From Pseudomonadota bacterium (lineage in GTDB: Bacteria; Desulfobacterota; Syntrophobacteria; Syntrophobacterales; Syntrophobacteraceae): a DNA stretch of 8,566 bases. The notes under the pieces were generated by a model. It was not told the origin of the DNA and searched no databases. It saw nothing but the letters and a program-made list of their open reading frames with translations. This document shows positions 1-4,848 of the stretch, piece by piece (the stretch's first letter is position 1; the number at the start of each line of letters is the position of its first letter). The translations under genes and the position numbers were made by a program. The stretch is taken from contig JAEZHY010000251.1 in the NCBI GenBank assembly GCA_023416335.1, positions 1 to 8,566 of the forward strand, written 5' to 3'.

Positions 1-956
1 AGATAGAGCAGACACTTTACAACGCCTACGGAACGCACCAGATATCCACGATTTACACAGCCATCAACCAGTACCAGGTTATCCTGGAGGTTGAACCGCA
101 ATTTCAGAAAGACCCGACCTCGCTTTCGTCCCTTTATATCCGCTCCGCGACCGGCAAACTCGTTCCCTGCGATACGATAGCCAAGGTCGTCAACAGGGCG
201 GGACCACTCACGGTCAACCACACCGGTCAGTTCGCCTCCGTGACCCTCTCCTTTAACCTGAAACCGGGAGTTGCTCTCGGGGACGCCGTCAATGAGATTG
301 AAAAGGTCACGCGCGACCTCCGCCTGCCCCAGACCCTTTCGGCTAATTTCCAGGGTACGGCACAACAGTTCCAGTCTTCCATGAGAGGGCTGTGGGTTCT
401 GCTGATAATCGCCATACTGGTCATCTACATGGTTCTGGGAATTCTCTACGAGAGTTTCATCCACCCGATCACGATCCTGTCCGGACTGCCTTCGGCGGGT
501 GTCGGAGCGCTGCTCACTCTGCTTCTCGCCAATGTCGATCTCAGCATCTATGCGTTTGTAGGGATTATCATGCTGGTCGGTATCGTCAAAAAGAATGCGA
601 TCATGATGATCGACTTCGCTTTGAACGCACAGAGAAATGACGGCAAGTCTCCTGCCGAGGCCATTTATGAAGGCTGTATTCTCAGGTTCCGGCCGATCAT
701 GATGACCACGATGGCCGCGCTAATGGGTACATTGCCGATCGCGCTCGGCATGGGCGCGGGCGCTGAAGCACGGCGCCCCCTCGGCCTGGCTGTTGTAGGA
801 GGACTTCTCCTTTCACAGGTTTTGACCCTCTACATCACCCCCGTGATTTATATTTATATGGAAGCTTTCATTTCGAGATGCACGTCGGTTTTCTGCCGGT
901 TGGGCAGGAAAGATCTCGCGCATGAGGCGCACCAGTCCAAAGTCGCAATTGACTGA
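1..956 (+). CDS. RND multidrug efflux transporter, MdtB/MdtC type, C-terminal part
   Basis: This is the last 317 residues of an inner-membrane RND (HAE1) pump; the reading frame is open from the window edge (first full codon at 3) to the TGA at 954-956. Such proteins are usually about 1,025-1,050 residues, so roughly two thirds lie upstream. RND pumps are proton-driven trimers that work with a periplasmic adaptor and an outer-membrane channel. The fragment begins in the periplasmic porter/docking region and then shows five membrane segments (fragment residues about 129-149, 153-176, 181-205, 229-250 and 258-285), matching TM8-TM12. The stretch GIVKKNAIMMIDFAL (about 193-207) contains K197, aligning with the proton-relay Lys940 of AcrB. 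Nearby RFRPIMMTT and the LTLYITPVIY ending resemble MdtB/MdtC more than AcrB. MdtB and MdtC are paired in enteric bacteria, so a partner gene may lie upstream. The substrate cannot be read from this fragment. The next gene starts 15 bases downstream, which suggests one transcript. Confidence 0.93.
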   Translation, partial: IEQTLYNAYGTHQISTIYTAINQYQVILEVEPQFQKDPTSLSSLYIRSATGKLVPCDTIAKVVNRAGPLTVNHTGQFASVTLSFNLKPGVALGDAVNEIEKVTRDLRLPQTLSANFQGTAQQFQSSMRGLWVLLIIAILVIYMVLGILYESFIHPITILSGLPSAGVGALLTLLLANVDLSIYAFVGIIMLVGIVKKNAIMMIDFALNAQRNDGKSPAEAIYEGCILRFRPIMMTTMAALMGTLPIALGMGAGAEARRPLGLAVVGGLLLSQVLTLYITPVIYIYMEAFISRCTSVFCRLGRKDLAHEAHQSKVAID

Positions 957-971
957 TACCGGAGATTTATA

Positions 972-1658
972 GTGACGGAACTGGAAGGGCTGATCGAACA
1001 GATCGGCAGCAAATACAAGGTCGAAACCGTACCTCTCAGGCTGGGGCAAAAAGAACTCAAGGTACTTCAGTTCGCGGATTTCGAGGCCTACCTGGAAGAA
1101 CTGATCGAAACAAAGCCCGTGGGCGCCATGGATCTGCCCTACTGGGCAAAACTGTGGGAATCGAGCTTTCTGCTTGCCCTCTTTCTGGCCCGACAGCCCA
1201 TAGTACCGTGGCAGCGGATGCTCGAAATCGGCGCCGGCATGGGCGTCGTAGGTTTGTATGCTTCGCTTTGCGGGCATAACGTCACGATCACCGACATAGA
1301 AGAGGACGCCCTGCTTTTCGCCCGGGCAAACGTCCTGCTCAACAACGCAAAGGCATCCGTTCGAAAACTGGACTGGAACACCCCGGAAATTAAGGAACCA
1401 TATGAAGTGATTTTCGGGTCCGAAGTGATTTACGACCGCAGGACCTATCCGCTTCTCGTTGCTTTTCTGAGGAAAGCGCTGGCTCCGGGCGGAACGATCT
1501 TCATTGCGAAAAGTACGAGCCTCCACGCGCCGACTTTTTTCGAGGAACTGACCAAATATTTCAAATTCAAGCAAACGGTGCAAAAGGTTCGCTCCGGCGG
1601 AGAGACTCAGGAGGTAAGCCTGTTTGCCATCCAATTCAAAGACGCTCCCGGGGATTGA
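972..1658 (+). CDS. SAM-dependent methyltransferase, METTL21/ETFB-lysine methyltransferase-like (family 16)
   Basis: This encodes a 228-residue class I methyltransferase that begins at GTG; GGAG at 961-964 sits seven bases before it, which supports this start. The SAM-binding motif I is LEIGAGMGVVG (residues 84-94). An acidic residue ending the second strand (TD at 107-108) would bind the SAM ribose. The post-II motif is SEVIY (150-154), fitting the (D/E)XX(Y/F) signature of the METTL21/METTL20/FAM86 group, whose known members mostly methylate protein lysines. LPYWAKLW (55-62) before motif I is also typical of that group. Residues 1-50 form a polar N-terminal extension of unclear role. There is no signal peptide or membrane segment, so the enzyme should be cytoplasmic. 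It lies between a pump gene and a hydrolase gene in one apparent operon. The family call is fairly secure. A protein-lysine substrate is inference, and a small-molecule substrate remains possible. Confidence 0.85.
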   Translation: MTELEGLIEQIGSKYKVETVPLRLGQKELKVLQFADFEAYLEELIETKPVGAMDLPYWAKLWESSFLLALFLARQPIVPWQRMLEIGAGMGVVGLYASLCGHNVTITDIEEDALLFARANVLLNNAKASVRKLDWNTPEIKEPYEVIFGSEVIYDRRTYPLLVAFLRKALAPGGTIFIAKSTSLHAPTFFEELTKYFKFKQTVQKVRSGGETQEVSLFAIQFKDAPGD

Positions 1659-1663
1659 AGGTG
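1650..1663 (+). promoter_or_regulatory. Shine-Dalgarno and coupled start of the hydrolase
   Basis: GGGG at 1650-1653 lies within the last codons of the methyltransferase. Spacing favours the GTG at 1661 as start over the TTG at 1655, which overlaps the upstream TGA (1656-1658). Ribosomes ending the methyltransferase would finish directly on this site, so the two proteins are likely made together. This rests on spacing only. Confidence 0.5.
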
Positions 1664-2383
1664 GAAGAACAAAGAAGACTGCAGATAAGAAGCGGCGAAA
1701 TCACGCTCTCTGCCGTTGTTCATTTGCCCCAGAAGATACCAGCGCCGGTGATGGTTCTCTGTCACGGCCTCCTCAGTCTGAAGGAAAGCCCCAAGTTCAT
1801 AGCCCTCGGAGAAGAATTGAGCCGGAACGGCTTTTGCGCCCTGCGCTTCGACTTTTCCGCATGCGGTGAAAGCCCTCCGCGACCGGGTCAAAGCCTCGTT
1901 GGTGCCAGGCGCATGGACCTGGAGTCGGTGCTGGATTTTGTCCCCGGACAACAATGGTCCGACGGAAGGATCGGCCTCCTGGGGTCGAGCCTTGGCGGAT
2001 ATCTCTCGATCCTCGCCGCAAACGCAAATCCGGAGAGAATTCACGCAATCGTTGCCTGGGCGGCTCCATTCGATATCAGCCGGATAATTTCAGCAGATGA
2101 AGTAGCGCCCGAATTCAGCCATATACTTCCCGACGGCCTCGAACTCGGCGAACCTCAAAATCTCGAAGCTGTCGAAAATATTTCGCGCACACTCCTGATA
2201 CATGGGCAGCAGGATGAAATCGTCGACTGGAAACACGCCGTTCAGATTTACAGTCGCCTCAAGGACCCCAAGAAACTCCTGCTCATGCGCACCGCGGACC
2301 ATAAGATTACGGACGAGTCATGGCGCAGGGCGGCGATGGATGCAAGTATCGAGTGGTTATTGAAATACTTCAGTGAGCAGTGA
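1661..2383 (+). CDS. alpha/beta hydrolase (serine hydrolase, esterase/peptidase-like)
   Basis: This encodes a cytoplasmic alpha/beta-hydrolase of about 240 residues with a complete apparent triad. Counting from the GTG at 1661, the nucleophile elbow is GSSLGG (residues 108-113) with Ser110 as nucleophile. The acid is probably Asp185 in HGQQDEIVD and the base His214 in TADHKI. The oxyanion region is CHGLLSLKES (34-43), followed by LRFDFSACGES. This layout is common in small acyl esterases and dipeptidyl-peptidase-like hydrolases, and the substrate cannot be assigned. Two starts are possible. TTG at 1655 overlaps the upstream stop as TTGA and adds two residues, but the GGGG at 1650-1653 is too close to it. 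GTG at 1661 has that GGGG seven bases upstream and is preferred. Either start implies translational coupling to the methyltransferase. The stop codon lies inside a heptamer tandem repeat. Confidence 0.9.
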   Translation: MEEQRRLQIRSGEITLSAVVHLPQKIPAPVMVLCHGLLSLKESPKFIALGEELSRNGFCALRFDFSACGESPPRPGQSLVGARRMDLESVLDFVPGQQWSDGRIGLLGSSLGGYLSILAANANPERIHAIVAWAAPFDISRIISADEVAPEFSHILPDGLELGEPQNLEAVENISRTLLIHGQQDEIVDWKHAVQIYSRLKDPKKLLLMRTADHKITDESWRRAAMDASIEWLLKYFSEQ

Positions 2384-2398
2384 ACGGTGAACGGTGAA
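2371..2398 (+). repeat. heptamer tandem repeat, four copies, across the hydrolase stop codon
   Basis: Four consecutive seven-base units read cagtgag, cagtgaa, cggtgaa, cggtgaa; the last two are identical. The hydrolase stop TGA (2381-2383) falls in the second unit, so the final codons (Ser-Glu-Gln) are encoded by repeat sequence. Short tandem heptamers of the gtgaaca/gtgaacg type recur between genes in various bacterial genomes. No function is evident here. Slippage could change copy number with almost no effect on the protein. Confidence 0.7.
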
Positions 2399-2472
2399 CT
2401 GAGATAAAGCCGGCCGGCAAGCTTTTCTTCACATCTGTGGGGAAAAATCACCCAATAATGCCTGCGATTTTG

Positions 2473-2478
2473 TATAAT
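2473..2478 (+). promoter_or_regulatory. candidate -10 box upstream of the 5'-nucleotidase gene
   Basis: A perfect TATAAT lies 62 bases before the nucleotidase ATG, in the AT-richer half of the 157-base gap after the hydrolase. No convincing TTGACA-like box is found 16-18 bases upstream (the hexamer at 2450-2455 is acccaa). The TG just before the box is one base out of register for an extended -10. The box is therefore suggestive rather than proven. A new transcript starting here would separate this gene from the pump operon. Confidence 0.4.
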
Positions 2479-2540
2479 ACCCTCCGAGTTCTCTTCAATT
2501 CATTCGCATTTATCCCTTCCAGACAATTAGGAACAGCGTA

Positions 2541-4088
2541 ATGCAAAGTCTTCAGAACAAAAGGCGCCGAGCTTTCCTGACCGCAGCCGTCATTCTGCCG
2601 ATCGTCCTCGCACTGCTCCTGTCGCTCCCGATGAGCGCATCATCCCGCCAGGCACCTGTCAAGCTGACCATTCTCCACGTGAACGACACCCACGGCCATA
2701 TCGTCCCCTACATTGAAAAGAGCATCAATCCAAATCACCCGGTCAGCGGCGCGGAATACTTTGCAAAAATGGTCGAGCGCGCAAGGGCCGAAAATCCTGA
2801 AGGCACTATTCTGCTCTCAGCCGGAGATATGTTCCAGGGGACTCCTATCTCCAACCTGTTTCATGGGCGGCCGGTCATAGAGATAATGAACTACTTGAAA
2901 TACGACGCCATGGTACTGGGGAACCATGAATTCGACTGGGGACAGGATGTGCTCCGCACAATGATTTCGGAAGCCGCGTTTCCGGTCCTGTCGGCAAATA
3001 TTACCGACCGTAGCGGCAAACGCTTCGATGGCGTGCAGCCGTACGTGATTCTGAAGAAGCATAATATCCGCGTGGCAATAATAGGCCTCACCACTCCTGA
3101 GGCATTCTACACGTCCAAACCAGGCAACCTCGCAGGTCTATCGATCGCCCAGCCCGAAAAAGTGACTCCGGGGCTTATAAGACAGGTCCGCTCGAAGGGA
3201 GCGGATTTCATCGTGGTACTGTCGCACCTCGGTCTGGAAGCCGACCGTGAACTGGCAAAGAAGGTGCGCGGGATTGACGTGATCGTGGGCGGACACAGCC
3301 ACACGGTCGTTCGCGACCCGGTAAACGAATCCGGAACCATCATCGTTCAGGCCGGTTCGAACGGACTTTACCTGGGAGAACTCAATGTCACTTTCGATCC
3401 TTCCAGGAAGAAGATCCTGGACTACACCCGAGCCAGTGAACTCAGGCCGGTTTCCGGCGGCCCGGAATCACCTTTCGACCCGGATGTGGCTAGGATCGTC
3501 GAGAGCTACGAGGTCCAGGTCAGGGCCGAGTTCTCGAAAGTTGTGGGCAAGGCCAATGTGAATCTCACGAGGGAATCGGACAAAGAATCCGCCTTCGGCG
3601 ATCTGATAGCCGACGCGATGAGAGAGGCGGCCGATGCTCAGGTCGCTTTCCAGAATCCGGGCGGCATCCGGACCGATCTTTCAAAAGGCCCCATTACCCT
3701 GGAGATGATCTATACGGCCCTGCCTTTCGATAACCTGCTCGTGAGCATGGATCTCAGCGGAGCACAGATAAAAGAACTGCTCGAAAAAAGCGCCCTGTCC
3801 GAAAAAGTCCTTCAGGTCTCGGGTCTCAAGGTGGAATTCGATACGTCGAAGCCCGCCGGATCGCGGGTCATTTCGGCCGAAATTGGCGGAAAGCCTCTCG
3901 AACCGACAACAGATTACAAAGTGGCAACAAATGATTTCCTTGCCGCGGGAGGCGACCAGTTCAATCCTTTCAAGAACGGGAAGAACGTCTCCTTCGGCGT
4001 ACCTGTAAGGGACACCGTCGTGGATTATATCCGCCGCAATTCGCCCATAGATGCAAGGATTCGAGACAGAATCATTTTTGTAAGGTAG
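2541..4088 (+). CDS. secreted 5'-nucleotidase / bifunctional UshA-like metallophosphoesterase
   Basis: This 515-residue protein resembles the UshA/CD73 family, which hydrolyses 5'-nucleotides and sometimes UDP-sugars or 2',3'-cyclic nucleotides outside the cytoplasm. AGGA at 2529-2532 precedes the ATG by eight bases. The N-terminus has basic residues (KRRR, 7-10), a hydrophobic core (about 12-30) and a likely cleavage site near MSA-SS, indicating export to the periplasm. The metallophosphoesterase domain shows NDTHGH (48-53; Asp49, His51), SAGDMFQG (Asp96), GNHEFDWG (Asn128, His129), LSHLG (His229) and GGHSHT (His252, His254), so all the two-metal ligands appear present. The C-terminal nucleotide-binding domain covers about 333-505, with QNPGGIRTDL (371-380), LPFDN (394-398) and NDFLAAGGDQF (464-474). 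The length (UshA is 550) shows an intact protein. A 67-residue gene follows after 43 bases. Substrate preference is unknown. The symbol ushA is not applied because only the family is certain. Confidence 0.93.
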   Translation: MQSLQNKRRRAFLTAAVILPIVLALLLSLPMSASSRQAPVKLTILHVNDTHGHIVPYIEKSINPNHPVSGAEYFAKMVERARAENPEGTILLSAGDMFQGTPISNLFHGRPVIEIMNYLKYDAMVLGNHEFDWGQDVLRTMISEAAFPVLSANITDRSGKRFDGVQPYVILKKHNIRVAIIGLTTPEAFYTSKPGNLAGLSIAQPEKVTPGLIRQVRSKGADFIVVLSHLGLEADRELAKKVRGIDVIVGGHSHTVVRDPVNESGTIIVQAGSNGLYLGELNVTFDPSRKKILDYTRASELRPVSGGPESPFDPDVARIVESYEVQVRAEFSKVVGKANVNLTRESDKESAFGDLIADAMREAADAQVAFQNPGGIRTDLSKGPITLEMIYTALPFDNLLVSMDLSGAQIKELLEKSALSEKVLQVSGLKVEFDTSKPAGSRVISAEIGGKPLEPTTDYKVATNDFLAAGGDQFNPFKNGKNVSFGVPVRDTVVDYIRRNSPIDARIRDRIIFVR

Positions 4089-4131
4089 CGTTCGGTATTC
4101 GTATGAAGTTGCCAGATGCAGGGGACTTCGC

Positions 4132-4335
4132 ATGGAAGTCTTTGTAAACGATACGAAGGTCGAGATTTACCGCGGCATGAAAGTGAAACATGCCCTGATC
4201 GCCTACGATCAGGCTTTGTATGAAGCGGCCCTGGAGGGTGAAGCACAAGTCTTCGATGAAAACGGCTTCGAGATTGGGCTCGAAGGCAGCTTGACGGAAC
4301 GATCGAGGATTTTCATCAGGAGAAAAGGCGAGTAG
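4132..4335 (+). CDS. small beta-grasp-like protein of unknown function (67 aa)
   Basis: This short gene was not recognised by name. Its ATG has a strong AGGGG (4120-4124) seven bases upstream, and it starts 43 bases after the nucleotidase stop on the same strand with no terminator between them, so co-transcription is likely. The protein begins MEVFVNDTKVEIYRGMKVKH, a two-strand hairpin pattern. A helix follows (about 19-34), then FDENGFEIGLEGSLTERSRIFI (43-64), another strand pair with a turn. This order resembles ThiS/MoaD/SLBB-type beta-grasp folds. It ends RRKGE rather than the Gly-Gly tail of sulfur carriers, so activation as a sulfur carrier is unlikely. There is no signal peptide or cysteine, so it should be soluble and cytoplasmic, whereas its neighbour is exported. 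A binding or regulatory role is only a guess. The gene is probably real because of its ribosome site and well-formed amphipathic pattern. Confidence 0.72.
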   Translation: MEVFVNDTKVEIYRGMKVKHALIAYDQALYEAALEGEAQVFDENGFEIGLEGSLTERSRIFIRRKGE

Positions 4336-4523
4336 GCTCAATATCCTCCCGCTGATATGAAACTTAAGCCTTAACGTTTTGTCCGGCCCAATGCCGCCCT
4401 TTGGCTGCTCCACATCCTCCCGCTTCCGGCAACTCCATCGCGTCCCTCTTGTGCTGCCGCACCCGGAAACGATTCCGGGCCACCCACAAAATATTCCGAA
4501 CGGCTACAGCCCTCGCGAGCCAC

Positions 4524-4556
4524 GTAGGGTGGGCACAAAGCTTTATCGTGCCCACC
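4524..4556 (+). repeat. REP-like palindrome with GTAG foot (forward unit)
   Basis: GTAG (4524-4527) is followed at once by a perfect nine-base-pair stem, ggtgggcac (4528-4536) with gtgcccacc (4548-4556), around an 11-base loop. A GTAG tetranucleotide at the 5' foot of a GC-rich hairpin is the signature of REP elements mobilised by REP-associated tyrosine transposases (RAYTs). No RAYT gene lies in the window. Confidence 0.75.
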
Positions 4557-4596
4557 GTCCGCCTACTCGGATCAGGACTCATCGGGACGGCCGGGT

Positions 4597-4630
4597 GGTG
4601 GGCACCTTAAAAACCTGGTGCCCACCCTAC
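4597..4630 (-). repeat. REP-like palindrome with GTAG foot (inverted unit)
   Basis: This is the mirror copy of the unit at 4524-4556. On the minus strand it reads GTAG (complement of 4627-4630), then ggtgggcac, a 12-base loop and gtgcccacc. The outer 13 bases of the two units (4524-4536 and 4618-4630) are perfect inverted repeats, while the loops and the 40-base spacer differ. Two REPs in opposite orientation form a BIME-like element, which may bind proteins, protect transcript ends or stop read-through between the convergent genes. Confidence 0.75.
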
Positions 4631-4728
4631 ACCGCTGCCGTACTCTTCTAAGTGGAATTACCACTCAGGGCGTAGGCGACTAGAGGGCCTGCGGTCCCAC
4701 GGCTCCTATTGAGCCAACCGGTAAGGGC

Positions 4729-4764
4729 CGATGGGTGGGAGCGAAGCGGGAACCCATCGTTTTT
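4729..4764 (+). terminator. hairpin with T-run; candidate terminator and repeat-type palindrome
   Basis: An eight-base-pair stem, cgatgggt (4729-4736) with acccatcg (4752-4759), is followed directly by five T residues (4760-4764), as expected of a rho-independent terminator for plus-strand transcripts. The 15-base loop is long. The loop segment agcgaagc (4740-4747) can instead pair with gcttcgct (4773-4780), so two structures compete. The gatgggt...gcgaagcg...acccatc layout resembles a widespread intergenic palindrome. It lies about 390 bases after the nearest plus-strand stop, so it would act as a backstop. Confidence 0.45.
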
Positions 4765-4848
4765 AGAGTTTTGCTTCGCTCGTAGTTCCCCGGCAGGCTT
4801 AGAGTGGTCCGCCTCCATCACCTATAACCCATTACCCCTCACCCGCCC

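Larger units (their letters stand above)
4336..4848. other. non-coding gap between convergent genes, rich in palindromic repeats
   Basis: These 513 bases separate the small plus-strand gene from glnE, which ends here on the minus strand. The frames that are open in it look like noise and have no convincing ribosome sites. The first part (4336-4520) contains an 11-base direct repeat atcctcccgct (4343-4353 and 4414-4424) and a seven-base-pair hairpin cccggaa/ttccggg (4462-4468, 4473-4479) without a T-run. The middle (4524-4630) is a pair of inverted REP-like hairpins. The latter part has short hairpins (agtgg/ccact at 4651-4665, ggctc/gagcc at 4701-4715) and a larger one at 4729-4764. The last 80 bases show no gene. 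Confidence 0.75.

Noticed and set aside
813..1634. A 273-codon minus-strand frame opposite the methyltransferase
   Set aside because: The plus-strand frame carries clear SAM-binding motifs and a ribosome site; the opposite frame has no recognisable domain.
2406..2425. Possible terminator after the hydrolase (aaagc/gcttt around gccggccggc)
   Set aside because: The stem is only five base pairs, the inner palindrome has no room for a loop and the T-run is short and interrupted.
4194..4213. Perfect eight-base-pair inverted repeat (cctgatcg/cgatcagg) with a four-base loop inside the 67-residue gene
   Set aside because: It is within coding sequence, has no T-run and no relation to the REP family; it may be a chance palindrome.
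4379..4651. Open frames on both strands in the gap after the small gene
   Set aside because: They run through the REP palindromes, have no ribosome sites and their proline- and arginine-rich products look like translated repeats.
4524..4764. CRISPR array or insertion-sequence remnant
   Set aside because: Spacing is irregular, the units are inverted rather than direct, and there is no transposase fragment or target duplication.
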